Positions 28,866 through 37,364 of a DNA stretch of 64,000 nucleotides are shown piece after piece. Both the position numbers and the translations under genes were made by a program. Below the pieces are notes generated by a model. It saw only the letters and a list, made by a program, of their open reading frames with translations, searched no databases and was not told where the DNA came from. This DNA comes from Pseudomonas sp. LP_7_YM (GTDB lineage Bacteria; Pseudomonadota; Gammaproteobacteria; Pseudomonadales; Pseudomonadaceae): contig NZ_SOCT01000005.1 in the NCBI RefSeq assembly GCF_004364435.1, positions 62,001 to 126,000 on the forward strand. Reading direction: 5' to 3'. Each line of letters starts with the position of its first letter. Positions within the stretch are counted from its first letter, which is position 1.

Positions 28866-30167
28866 CTAGGGCTTGGTCATCTGGACGGACGCGAAGTTGC
28901 AGATAAACACACTGCCCTTGCCCAACACACTGTTTATCTCCAGCGAGCCGCGATGGCGCAAAAGGACATGCTTGACGATCGCCAGACCCAGTCCGGTGCC
29001 GCCGGTGTTGGAGGCGCGGCTGGAGTCGACGCGATAGAAGCGCTCGGTCAAACGCGGGATGTGTTTGCTGTCGATGCCGATGCCCGAGTCCTGCACGCTC
29101 AGGTGGGCGCCGCGCCCGTCAGCCCACCAGCGAATGCGGATTTTGCCCTCGGCCGGGGTATATTTCACTGCGTTGAAAACCAGATTGGAGAATGCGCTGC
29201 GCAATTCTGCCTCGCTGCCTTTGAGGCTCACCTGATCGTCGACATCCAGGGTGATCTGCTGATTCTTGCTGCCGGACAGCGCCTGCGCGTCCTGACGGAT
29301 GCTTTGCAACAACGCAGGCACTGCGATGGGCTGGTTGTCCGACGGGTAGTCGGTGGCCTCGAGCTTGGCCAGCAACAACAGGTCATTGAGCAGCGTCTGC
29401 ATGCGCCCTCCTTGCTGATGCATTTGCTGCAGTGCGCGGACCCAGCGCGGACTCACTTCTTCGACGTTATCGAGCAACGTCTCCAGATAGCCGCAGATCA
29501 CCGTTAGCGGCGTGCGCAGTTCATGGGACACGTTGGCCACGAAGTCCTTGCGCATCTGTTCCAGCTGATGAATCCGGGTGACATCGCGCACCAGCATCAG
29601 GTGCTCGTTGTTGCCATAGCGGGTGATCAGCATCTGGATGCGCAGACGGTCGTTGATTGGCGAGGGGATTTCCAGTGGCTCGGCGTAGTTGGCCTGCGCA
29701 AAGTACTCCTTGAAGCGCGGATGACGGACCAGATTGGTCACCGGCTGGCCGCTGTCCTGAGGCGTCTTCAAGCCGAGCAGGGTTTCGGCCGCCCGATTCC
29801 ACCACTCCAGGTTGCCATCGCTGTCGAGCATGATCACTGCGTCCTGCAACGCAGCGGTGGATTCCTGAACCCGATCAATGACCGCTTGCAGTCGGCCACG
29901 TACGCGTTGGTCACGGCGCTGCAGGTGATAGATGCTGTCGAAGATATCGCCCCACAGGCCGTAGCCATCCGGTGGCGCTTCGTCAGGTTTGTGATTGCGC
30001 AGCCAGTCGTGCAGGCGCAGCAACTGTTTGAGGGTCCAGGCCAGGTACAACCCCAGACCCACGGCCAGACACCCGCCGTAATGCCCGCTGACCAGACCGG
30101 CCAGCAACGAGCCCGTGAGCAACAGCAGCAAGTGGCGGATCAGAGTGCCGTGCCAGTTTTGATTCAA
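28866..30167 (-). CDS. phoR: Phosphate-regulon sensor histidine kinase
   Basis: Inner-membrane kinase that phosphorylates PhoB when phosphate is limiting. The 433-residue protein has an N-terminal membrane anchor (about 9-45), a linker, a PAS domain (about 98-200, AVIMLDSDGNLEWWNRAAETLLG), the H-box NVSHELRTPLT with phospho-His215, and the N, G1 and G2 boxes of the ATPase domain (FSNLVFNAVKYTP, DSGIGID, GTGLGLAIVKH). It starts 45 bp after the phoB stop on the same strand. Confidence 0.95.
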   Translation of the reverse strand: MNQNWHGTLIRHLLLLLTGSLLAGLVSGHYGGCLAVGLGLYLAWTLKQLLRLHDWLRNHKPDEAPPDGYGLWGDIFDSIYHLQRRDQRVRGRLQAVIDRVQESTAALQDAVIMLDSDGNLEWWNRAAETLLGLKTPQDSGQPVTNLVRHPRFKEYFAQANYAEPLEIPSPINDRLRIQMLITRYGNNEHLMLVRDVTRIHQLEQMRKDFVANVSHELRTPLTVICGYLETLLDNVEEVSPRWVRALQQMHQQGGRMQTLLNDLLLLAKLEATDYPSDNQPIAVPALLQSIRQDAQALSGSKNQQITLDVDDQVSLKGSEAELRSAFSNLVFNAVKYTPAEGKIRIRWWADGRGAHLSVQDSGIGIDSKHIPRLTERFYRVDSSRASNTGGTGLGLAIVKHVLLRHRGSLEINSVLGKGSVFICNFASVQMTKP

Positions 30168-30212
30168 TTAACGCGTCCTTGTCATCAGCGCAGGCTGAGT
30201 CCAAAAGCCTGC

Positions 30213-30902
30213 TCAGCTTTTGGTGGAAAAGCGGTAGCCAGTACCGCGGACGGTTTGTACCAGATTTTCATAGGCGTCACCGAGGGCTTTGCGCAGACGA
30301 CGGATGTGCACATCGACGGTTCGCTCTTCGACGTAGACGTTGCCGCCCCAGACCTGATCGAGTAACTGGCCGCGGGTGTAGGCGCGTTCCTGATGGGTCA
30401 TGAAAAACTGCAGCAGACGGTATTCGGTCGGGCCCATCTCGGCTGGCTTGCCATCGATGGTCACACGGTGGCTGATCGGATCGAGCAACAGCCCGCCAAC
30501 TTCGATGGGCGTCTCCCCGTCGCTTGGCCCGGCGCGCCGCAACACGGCCTTGAGGCGCGCGACCAGTTCGCGAGGAGAGAAAGGTTTGGTGATGTAGTCG
30601 TCGGCGCCGACTTCAAGGCCCTGGATCTTGTTGTCCTCTTCGCCTTTGGCAGTGAGCATGATGATCGGGATGTCTCCGGTCAGCTCGTCGCGCTTGAGCC
30701 GCCGCGCCAGTTCGATACCGGATGTGCCGGGCAGCATCCAGTCGAGCAGGATGAGGTCGGGTTTGCGGTCGACAATGACGGCGTGGGCTTGCTGAGAGTT
30801 CTCTGCCTCCAGACAGTCATAGCCAGCCATTTCCAGAGCGACGGCGATCATCTCGCGAATCGGCGCTTCGTCATCGACGATCAGAATGCTTTTGCCAGCC
30901 AT
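30213..30902 (-). CDS. phoB: Phosphate-regulon response regulator
   Basis: OmpR-family activator binding Pho boxes such as those at 17793 and 19008. The 229-residue protein has a receiver with Asp10-Asp11 and phospho-acceptor Asp54 (LLDWMLPG), the KPFSPREL Lys, and a C-terminal winged helix with [16 protein letters not shown]. It starts at ATG 30902 preceded by TGAGG. A Pho-like sequence lies just upstream but in the reverse orientation, so autoregulation is possible but not shown. Confidence 0.96.
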   Translation of the reverse strand: MAGKSILIVDDEAPIREMIAVALEMAGYDCLEAENSQQAHAVIVDRKPDLILLDWMLPGTSGIELARRLKRDELTGDIPIIMLTAKGEEDNKIQGLEVGADDYITKPFSPRELVARLKAVLRRAGPSDGETPIEVGGLLLDPISHRVTIDGKPAEMGPTEYRLLQFFMTHQERAYTRGQLLDQVWGGNVYVEERTVDVHIRRLRKALGDAYENLVQTVRGTGYRFSTKS

Positions 30903-31074
30903 GCCTCGAACCTCATGTCATTTAACTGTCTTGGGGCGCATTAGATAACGGAATTATTGCAGTCGTGTGACAGGTTAGTTCGAACGGTGCGCAATCCTGG
31001 GTCTGGGGCTAAGCTATCGGTTCTGTCCTACAACAGCTGTCGGAACTTCGACGAACATAAAAGAGGATTCACAC

Positions 31075-31455
31075 ATGGCTAAAGTTGCTACTGCTTTTAG
31101 GGGCCTGCTGACTGCCGCCGCGTTGGCGTCGTCGGGCATGGCCTTCGCTGCCGATCCTGCCATGACCAAGGATGGCGCGCTGACCACGCATGACGGCATG
31201 ACTCTCTACACCTTCGACAAGGACACATCCGCCGGTAAGTCGGTATGCAACGATCAATGCGCCACCAACTGGCCTCCTTTGACTGCCAGCGCCAGTGACA
31301 AGGCAGAGGGCGACTGGACCATCATCAAGCGTGAGGACGGTGCTTCGCAGTGGGTTTACAAAGGCAAGCCGCTGTACACCTTCAAGAGTGACCAAGCCGA
31401 GGGCGACAAGACGGGCGACGGCAAGGGCGACGTCTGGCACGTAGCCAAGCCCTGA
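31075..31455 (+). CDS. Secreted COG4315 (PF03640-type) repeat protein
   Basis: A small exported protein of 126 residues. A signal peptide ends near AFA-AD. The mature part has two copies of the family repeat: LTTHDGMTLYTFDKD with CNDQCATNWPP, and GASQWVYKGKPLYTFKSDQAEGD. The family has no defined molecular role. It is monocistronic, divergent from phoB. Confidence 0.85.
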   Translation: MAKVATAFRGLLTAAALASSGMAFAADPAMTKDGALTTHDGMTLYTFDKDTSAGKSVCNDQCATNWPPLTASASDKAEGDWTIIKREDGASQWVYKGKPLYTFKSDQAEGDKTGDGKGDVWHVAKP

Positions 31456-31489
31456 TCTGACGCCTAAGGTTGCGCTGGCCTGTATCGGG

Positions 31490-32380
31490 TCAGCGCAGCG
31501 CGTAATCCACTACGATTCCGACGAAGATCGCCATACCCGCCCAGTGGTTATGCAGAAAGGCTTTGAAGCAGGCTTGCGGATCCCTGTCCCGCGTCGACCA
31601 GAACTCCCAAACGAAGCAGCCAGCGGCCACCAGCAGGCCGAGGAAGAAATACAGCCCCAGTTCGAAACGTGAACCGGCAAGCATCAGGCAGAACAGCGCC
31701 AGGCACTGCAGCGTCAGGATAATGACCCGGTCGGCGTCGCCGAACAGCACGGCGGTGGATTTCACACCGATCTTCAGGTCATCCTCGCGATCAGTCATCG
31801 CGTAATAGGTGTCGTAGCCCACGGTCCACAGCAGATTGGCGATGTACAGCAGCCATGCCGCAGCGGGCAGCTCGCCGGTCTGTGCCGTAAAGGCCATCGG
31901 CATGCCCCACGAAAACGCCGCCCCCAGCACCACCTGTGGGTAGTAGGTGTAGCGCTTCATGAATGGGTAGGTGGCCGCCAGCGCCAGACCGCCAAACGAC
32001 AGCCAGATTGTGGTTGCGTTGGTCATCAGCACCAGGCCGAAGCTCAGCGCGACCAGCACCGCGAACAGAACCAGCGCTTCTTTGGACGTGACTCTGCCGC
32101 TCACCAGAGGCCGCTGCTCGGTGCGTTTGACGTGGCCATCGACCTTACGATCGGCGAAGTCATTGATCACGCAACCGGCGGCGCGCATCAGAAATACACC
32201 GATCACGAAGATCAATATGTTCCCCAGCGAAGGTGAGCCCTTGCCCGCAATCCACAGCGCCCACAGCGTCGGCCACAGCAGCAGATAGATGCCGATGGGT
32301 TTTTCGATTCGCATCAATTGAATGAAGTCCCAGGCGCGCGGATGCAGGCGATTGAGAGACTTGAGCAACGACAGGTACAT
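31490..32380 (-). CDS. ubiA: 4-hydroxybenzoate octaprenyltransferase
   Basis: Membrane prenyltransferase attaching the polyprenyl chain to 4-hydroxybenzoate in ubiquinone synthesis. The 296-residue protein has about eight helices and the Asp-rich motifs [12 protein letters not shown] and [16 protein letters not shown] 32380 shares one base with the ubiC stop (TGATG), a classic translational coupling, so I do not use the longer frame to 32533. Confidence 0.95.
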   Translation of the reverse strand: MYLSLLKSLNRLHPRAWDFIQLMRIEKPIGIYLLLWPTLWALWIAGKGSPSLGNILIFVIGVFLMRAAGCVINDFADRKVDGHVKRTEQRPLVSGRVTSKEALVLFAVLVALSFGLVLMTNATTIWLSFGGLALAATYPFMKRYTYYPQVVLGAAFSWGMPMAFTAQTGELPAAAWLLYIANLLWTVGYDTYYAMTDREDDLKIGVKSTAVLFGDADRVIILTLQCLALFCLMLAGSRFELGLYFFLGLLVAAGCFVWEFWSTRDRDPQACFKAFLHNHWAGMAIFVGIVVDYALR

Positions 32381-32955
32381 CAGTGGCGCTCCTTGTTCGA
32401 GTCGGCGTCCTGAGCAATGGCGCGCCACACAGTCGGCAAAAATACTTCGGCCACCAGAATGCTCAATGTCCCACGCAGGAAACATGACCTGCGCCCCCAC
32501 AGCCCGCTTGCGGTATCGGCCTCTGGCAGCCACGCTGCCGGGTATTGGCAGATCTGCAGTTGCCCGCGCGCGAATGCCTGGTCGCTGAACAGCAGCTCAC
32601 CCAGGGAGCGAGTGCCAAGTTCGTCCATATGCAGTCCGTCTTCCTCCAGCGCAGCACGGCTCGCGACGCTGCGGGCAAATACCCACTTTTGTTCGCGCCC
32701 GAGCAGATAGACCTCGCGCACCCAGCCCTCGCTGCCTGCCGGCAGTTGCAGTGCGGCACACTCGTCGGCGCGCAGCGGCTGCCAGCCTTCGAACAGCGGC
32801 GTGACGCTGAAGCTGTTGTCAGAGAGTCGGGTCAGTCGGCGGGTAAGGGAGTCTTCATGGAACAGCCATTCGTCCACGACAGGCGCAGGCGCTTGGATCA
32901 GTTGCTCGCGCAACAGCCATTCGGGGGGCGGACAGGCAGAATTTTGCTGGATCAC
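32380..32955 (-). CDS. ubiC: Chorismate pyruvate-lyase
   Basis: Converts chorismate to 4-hydroxybenzoate and pyruvate, the first committed step to ubiquinone. The 191-residue sequence carries the family signature W-VREVYLLG ([21 protein letters not shown]) with the catalytic Arg. It overlaps ubiA by one base, so the two enzymes that make and then prenylate 4-hydroxybenzoate are coupled. Confidence 0.92.
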   Translation of the reverse strand: MIQQNSACPPPEWLLREQLIQAPAPVVDEWLFHEDSLTRRLTRLSDNSFSVTPLFEGWQPLRADECAALQLPAGSEGWVREVYLLGREQKWVFARSVASRAALEEDGLHMDELGTRSLGELLFSDQAFARGQLQICQYPAAWLPEADTASGLWGRRSCFLRGTLSILVAEVFLPTVWRAIAQDADSNKERH

Positions 32956-33157
32956 AGTGAGCAGTTATTGGCAGTAATCGAGGCGGCGAGCTTAGCATGA
33001 TTGGTGATTGCGGCCGACGCGCGCGCCGGGCCTTGAGTGTCGATGAAACTTGCGTCATCGCCCTGCGATCAGTAAAACGCCCAGACCCATTCGAAAGATG
33101 CGCAACGACCGCCGAACGTCTGGGCCCGTATAGCCTGTGAACCGAGAGAACCAACCG

Positions 33158-33325
33158 ATGAAAAAGTGGCAATGTATTGTCTGTGGCCTTATTTACAACG
33201 AAGCCGATGGTTGGCCTGATGACGGCATTGCGCCGGGCACACTCTGGCAGGACGTGCCTGAAGATTGGCTCTGTCCTGATTGTGGCGTCGGCAAGATGGA
33301 TTTCGAAATGATCGAAATCGGCTGA
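33158..33325 (+). CDS. Rubredoxin
   Basis: A 55-residue iron protein for one-electron transfer. Two CxxCG motifs, [10 protein letters not shown] (Cys6, Cys9) and WLCPDCGVG (Cys39, Cys42), hold a single Fe. Start ATG 33158 gives the standard N-terminus MKKW. The rubredoxin reductase gene lies 31 bp downstream, forming a paired operon. In pseudomonads such pairs serve alkane hydroxylation or oxidative-stress roles. No alkane hydroxylase is in this window. Confidence 0.95.
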   Translation: MKKWQCIVCGLIYNEADGWPDDGIAPGTLWQDVPEDWLCPDCGVGKMDFEMIEIG

Positions 33326-33356
33326 TTCCCCTTTCCTGACTGACATGGAGATACGC

Positions 33357-34505
33357 ATGAACGCGCCTGTGGTGATCATCGGTACCGGCCTTGCGGGGTA
33401 CAACCTGGCCCGCGAATTCCGCAAGCTCGATGGCGAAACGCCGCTGTTACTGATCACCGCCGATGACGGTCGTTCCTATTCCAAACCCATGCTTTCCACC
33501 GGTTTTGGCAAGAACAAGGAAGCGGACGGCCTGAGCATGGCCGAGCCCGGCGCGATGGCCGAGCTATTGAAGGCCGAGGTTCGTACCCGCACTCGCGTCA
33601 GCGGTATCGACGCAGGCCACAAGCGGCTCTGGATCGGCGAAGAGTCGGTCCACTATCGCGACCTGGTTCTGGCCTGGGGCGCGGAAACCGTAAGGGTGTC
33701 GATCGAAGGCGATGCCAGCGATGCGATCTTTCCGATCAACGATCTGGAGGACTACGCACGCTTTCGCGCCGCTGCGGCAGGCAAGCGCCGGGTGCTGATT
33801 CTGGGTGTCGGCCTGATCGGCTGCGAATTCGCCAACGATCTCATCCTGGGTGGCTATGAGGTGGATCTGGTAGCGCCCTGTGAGCAGGTCATGCCCACCC
33901 TGCTGCATCCGGCCGCAGCGACAGCGGTCCAGGCCGGGCTTGAGAGTCTGGGCGCCCGGTTCCATCTGGGGCCGGTGCTTACGCGCCTGTCACGGGTCAA
34001 AGATGGCCTGGAAGCTCACCTCTCGGATGGCGAGGTGCTGCATTGCGATCTGGTCGTATCTGCTATTGGCCTGCGTCCACGCGTTGATCTGGCCGCCGCT
34101 GCCGGTCTGGAGGCGGGTCGGGGTGTGGTGGTCGACCGTCATCTGAAGACCTCCCACGCCAACATCTATGCCTTGGGCGATTGCGCTGAAGTCGACGGGC
34201 TCAATCTGTTGTACGTCATGCCGCTGATGAGTTGCGCCCGTGCGCTGGCGCAAACCCTGGCCGGGACGCCGACTGCGGTCAAATACGGACCGATGCCGAT
34301 CACCGTGAAGACCCCGGTCTGCCCTTTGGTGGTGTCGCCTGTGCCGAAAGGCGCTCAAGGTGTCTGGACGGTGGATGGGCAGGGCGCTGATATCAAGGCA
34401 CTGTGCCGGGATGCCGATGGAAACCTGTTGGGATACGCCCTGACTGGGACTGCCGTGATGGACAAACTGGCGCTGAACAAGGTCTTGCCGTCCTTGCTGG
34501 CATAA
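33357..34505 (+). CDS. NAD(P)H-rubredoxin reductase (FAD-dependent)
   Basis: Transfers electrons from NADH to rubredoxin. The 382-residue flavoprotein has an FAD-binding [13 protein letters not shown] motif at residues about 8-20, an NADH-binding [15 protein letters not shown] in the middle, and the FAD-contact [13 protein letters not shown] chose ATG 33357 (GGAGA seven bases upstream). It is directly downstream of rubredoxin. Confidence 0.93.
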   Translation: MNAPVVIIGTGLAGYNLAREFRKLDGETPLLLITADDGRSYSKPMLSTGFGKNKEADGLSMAEPGAMAELLKAEVRTRTRVSGIDAGHKRLWIGEESVHYRDLVLAWGAETVRVSIEGDASDAIFPINDLEDYARFRAAAAGKRRVLILGVGLIGCEFANDLILGGYEVDLVAPCEQVMPTLLHPAAATAVQAGLESLGARFHLGPVLTRLSRVKDGLEAHLSDGEVLHCDLVVSAIGLRPRVDLAAAAGLEAGRGVVVDRHLKTSHANIYALGDCAEVDGLNLLYVMPLMSCARALAQTLAGTPTAVKYGPMPITVKTPVCPLVVSPVPKGAQGVWTVDGQGADIKALCRDADGNLLGYALTGTAVMDKLALNKVLPSLLA

Positions 34506-34693
34506 ATACCTGTCGTTCTGTCGGATAAGGCACGGTTTTGTGGGGGCAAACGTTGCTCACGTACTGGCGCCGAATTCGGCAGCGTGCCATCCTCATTCCG
34601 GTCTGCCGCTACGTAGAGCCGTCGCGGCACCTGCTGGCCGCCCGCCAAGGGCTGCACGGGACATAAAAACAAAAACCGTAAAAGAGGCTTCAT

Positions 34694-35071
34694 ATGCGTA
34701 AACCAGAACTCGCAGCCGCCATCGCGGACAAAGCAGATCTCACCAAGGAACAAGCCAATCGCGTCCTCAATGCCGTTCTTGAGGAAATCACCAACGCGTT
34801 GAACAAAAAAAACAGCGTGACGCTCGTCGGTTTCGGCACCTTCCTGCAGCGCCATCGGGGTGCGCGTACGGGCAAGAACCCTCAGACGGGCGAACCGGTG
34901 CAAATAAAAGCCAGTAACACTGTCGCGTTCAAACCGGGCAAGTCTCTGAAGGACAGCGTCAATCCGGAGTCCGCATCCAAGCCGGCGCCAAAAACGGCAC
35001 CAAAGCCTGCGCAAAAGGCCGCTCCGAAGCCCGCGCCGAAACCGAAAGCGGCTGCGCCGAAAAAGAAATAA
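34694..35071 (+). CDS. HU-family DNA-binding protein with Lys/Pro/Ala-rich tail
   Basis: A nucleoid protein of 125 residues. The first about 95 form a regular HU/IHF fold (LNAVLEEITNALNKKNSVTLVGFGTF, then the DNA-binding arm GARTGKNPQTGEPVQI). The last about 35 residues are a repetitive KPAPK-type basic tail ending in KKK. Histone-like tails of this sort occur in several pseudomonad regulators and may bind DNA nonspecifically or compact it. It is monocistronic with a good terminator. Confidence 0.9.
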   Translation: MRKPELAAAIADKADLTKEQANRVLNAVLEEITNALNKKNSVTLVGFGTFLQRHRGARTGKNPQTGEPVQIKASNTVAFKPGKSLKDSVNPESASKPAPKTAPKPAQKAAPKPAPKPKAAAPKKK

Positions 35072-35108
35072 GCGCTGCGCGCCTTGCGCAAGGCGTGCAC
35101 GACGAGAG

Positions 35109-35141
35109 ATGGGCATGCCAACGCGTTGGGTGCCCATTTTT
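35109..35141 (+). terminator. Intrinsic terminator after the HU gene
   Basis: ATGGGCA (35109-35115) pairs with TGCCCAT (35131-35137) around an inner perfect palindrome CCAACGCGTTGG, followed by a TTTTA tail. Confidence 0.8.
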
Positions 35142-35175
35142 ATTGGCTGTCGGACGCTGTCTGTTACCTGACACG

Positions 35176-35207
35176 TTTTTTCGCGAATGAATTCGCCCCC
35201 ACAGATT
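35176..35207 (-). repeat. Single REP copy
   Basis: TCGCGAATGAATTCGCCCCC followed by ACAG, in reverse orientation. It lies in the 337-bp gap between the HU gene and the small protein at 35409. Nothing else is evident in that gap beyond the HU terminator. Confidence 0.7.
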
Positions 35208-35408
35208 TCTCAGCGCTTGGTGAAGGTACTGCGACGCTATCGGGCCTGTCATGGGTCAGCACATTCCCGTAGGCAAGCGTATGGGGCCAGGCACATGTGC
35301 CTACTCCGCCACTTTGCGACCGATGAGTTCTGCTTCCTCATGCGCCCATCAAGCTCGATACACTGCGCGGCTTGCGCTATTCGCGCCTGATTGCCTGAGG
35401 CCTCGCCC

Positions 35409-35780
35409 ATGAAATTTCGTCTTCTTCTCTGGATGCTCGGTCTGTTGATGGTTCGCGCCAGCCGCAACAATCCTGCCTTCAAACACCAATTGGCCGGCAA
35501 GGACCTGACCTTTCAGCTGCAGACCACAGATGGTAAGGTCGCTCGCCATTTTGTGGTCCGCGATCAGCGGGTCAGCAGCCGGGGAGGCGCCATCGCCGCG
35601 CCGGCATTTGCGATTTCATTCAAGGATGCGGCGTATGGTTTCGCCACGATGCAGGCGAAGAACAAGCAGCTGGCGTTCATGCAGGGGATTCAGGACAAGA
35701 ATATTCAGATCACCGGTAACACCGGTCTGGTGATGTGGTTTCAGGGGTTGATGAAGTATCTGAAACCGAGGAAGAAGTGA
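35409..35780 (+). CDS. Conserved hypothetical protein, weakly SCP2-like
   Basis: A 123-residue protein with an N-terminal hydrophobic stretch (FRLLLWMLGLLMV) that could be a membrane anchor. Residues about 35-115 form an alternating beta/alpha region (LTFQLQTTDGKVARHFVV, then PAFAISFKDAAYGFATM and FMQGIQDKNIQITGN). This resembles the SCP2 sterol/lipid-binding fold, but the similarity is by eye only. It has a poor ribosome site. No operon partner is visible. Confidence 0.6.
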   Translation: MKFRLLLWMLGLLMVRASRNNPAFKHQLAGKDLTFQLQTTDGKVARHFVVRDQRVSSRGGAIAAPAFAISFKDAAYGFATMQAKNKQLAFMQGIQDKNIQITGNTGLVMWFQGLMKYLKPRKK

Positions 35781-35812
35781 CAGGCCGATGAAGTTTGGGC
35801 CGTACGCTGAAC

Positions 35813-35840
35813 CTGTGGACGCGAATGTCTTCGCGCCCAC
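35813..35840. repeat. REP-derived hairpin between convergent genes
   Basis: TGTGG-a-CGCGAA-tgtc-TTCGCG-c-CCACA: an almost perfect 28-nt palindrome of REP type, set between convergent coding ends at 35780 and 35886. It could act as a bidirectional 3'-end structure. Confidence 0.65.
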
Positions 35841-35885
35841 AAGGATCTTCAACCACCTCAGCATCAAGGTGGTTGAACGCTTCAA

Positions 35886-37280
35886 TCAATGAAACTGTGA
35901 GGCCAGCTCGCGCAACGCTTTTTCGGCTTCCAAGACCTTCTTGACCACGTCTTCGGCCTTGTCACGGGTAAGGTCCAGACGCTCGAACAGCTCATCCGGA
36001 ATGCTTTCCAGCGGGCCGGAGCCAATGCCTTCCTTACGCAACAGACGCACCGCCAGACACACCAGGTTGGCGTATTCGTGATGTTCTCCCGTGTAGTGCG
36101 GGTCGTGCTGGAAGCGCAGGGCCGTGGCCAGTTCATCGGGCATGTCCCAGTTGCGCATCAGCCAGGCGCCGATCTGTTCACGGGTGATACCCAGCAAATG
36201 TTGTTCTACAAAACTGTGATGCAGGTGCGGGTTAACCTCAATCTGCCGACAGATCAGCGAGAAATGCGGCGGGAAGACGTGAGCCAGCAACAGGTAACCG
36301 AAGTTATGCAGCAGGCCAGCCAGGTAGGTCAGCCCGCTCTCTGGACGTTTGGCGCGGGGCATGGCGCGAGTCAGGCCTTCGATAACCGCTGCGGTGTAGA
36401 TCGATTGCTGCCAGTACGGCGTTGCCTGCTGCGGATGGTCTTTGGGCAGCGCCAGCGTCTTGCCCAGTGCCAGGCCCAGCGCCAGATTGATCACCAGATC
36501 GAAGCCCAGTACGCGAACGATGGCGTCCTCGACCGAGCGAATCTTGCCGGCAGAACCGTAATAAGGCGATGCCGCCCAACTCACCACTTGCGCCGCCAGC
36601 GCAGGATCGGTTTCGACCACGCCGGTGATGTCATCGATAGTGGCGTCCGGGTCGACCCGCAGCTTGATGATTCGCTGCGCGGTGTCGGCCAGCGGCGGGA
36701 TCTCGACTGTAGCCTCCAGCCGCTGTTGAATACGGCGTGCAGTGAAGTTCTGCACCGCCTTGGTGATCTCCTCGCGATCGTCGTCAGGTCGCGTCAGGTT
36801 CGGTTGCACGGATGCGACCGGTTCACCAAAGATGGCAGCGCTGGATTTGCTCAAAAGCGTCTTGAAGTCATCGCTGCTGATTTCCAGCAGCAGGCCGGGC
36901 TCGCCCGAATCGATCAGGACGGTCGGCTCCTGCAGGATGCGTTCTTCATACAGGCAAGGCGAACTGGTCAGCGCCGGAAGCGCAGGCAAGGCGTGCAGGT
37001 TGTTCTTGCCCAGCATGCTGTCCAGATGCTCTTTCGTGACAGCCGTAAGCTTGCGCCCGGTCAGTTCGGTGATCCGATTGAGGTCCAGCAACTGGCTTTG
37101 CGGGAACAGAACCAGTAAGGCACCCACTGTGTCATGGACCAGGATGGCCTGGACTCTCTGCTCAACGGGGAGCGTCTGATCGTCCATGACTTCGCGGTAG
37201 CTGACGGCCGCTTTATCAAGCAACTGCCGGATGACGGACGGGGCGTGTTGGGCGTCGTTGATTTGGGCAGCTTCTGTCAT
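35886..37280 (-). CDS. HDOD-domain protein with N-terminal YbaK/EbsC-like domain
   Basis: A cytoplasmic regulatory-type protein of 464 residues. The first about 150 resemble a YbaK/aminoacyl-tRNA-deacylase domain (LDLNRITELTGRKLTAVTKE). The second half is an HDOD domain of the HD-phosphohydrolase-like superfamily: ETDPALAAQVVSWAASPYYG, YLAGLLHNFGYLLLAHVFPP and SFVEQHLLGITREQIGAWLM. HDOD proteins usually act in signalling. The ATG at 37280 is preferred, since the longer frame to 37346 adds no conserved residues. Confidence 0.85.
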   Translation of the reverse strand: MTEAAQINDAQHAPSVIRQLLDKAAVSYREVMDDQTLPVEQRVQAILVHDTVGALLVLFPQSQLLDLNRITELTGRKLTAVTKEHLDSMLGKNNLHALPALPALTSSPCLYEERILQEPTVLIDSGEPGLLLEISSDDFKTLLSKSSAAIFGEPVASVQPNLTRPDDDREEITKAVQNFTARRIQQRLEATVEIPPLADTAQRIIKLRVDPDATIDDITGVVETDPALAAQVVSWAASPYYGSAGKIRSVEDAIVRVLGFDLVINLALGLALGKTLALPKDHPQQATPYWQQSIYTAAVIEGLTRAMPRAKRPESGLTYLAGLLHNFGYLLLAHVFPPHFSLICRQIEVNPHLHHSFVEQHLLGITREQIGAWLMRNWDMPDELATALRFQHDPHYTGEHHEYANLVCLAVRLLRKEGIGSGPLESIPDELFERLDLTRDKAEDVVKKVLEAEKALRELASQFH

Positions 37281-37364
37281 GGTCTGTATCCAGATTCCTA
37301 CAATTACTGAAGTATAACCAGCTTGGTTGTCATATAGGTGACACACGCACTCTTGCTGACTGCT

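Noticed and set aside
30910..30935. Pho box upstream of phoB
   Set aside because: ATGTCATTTAACTGTC shows the 11-bp repeat, but in the orientation opposite to phoB and overlapping its ribosome site. I could not support it as a functional autoregulatory site.
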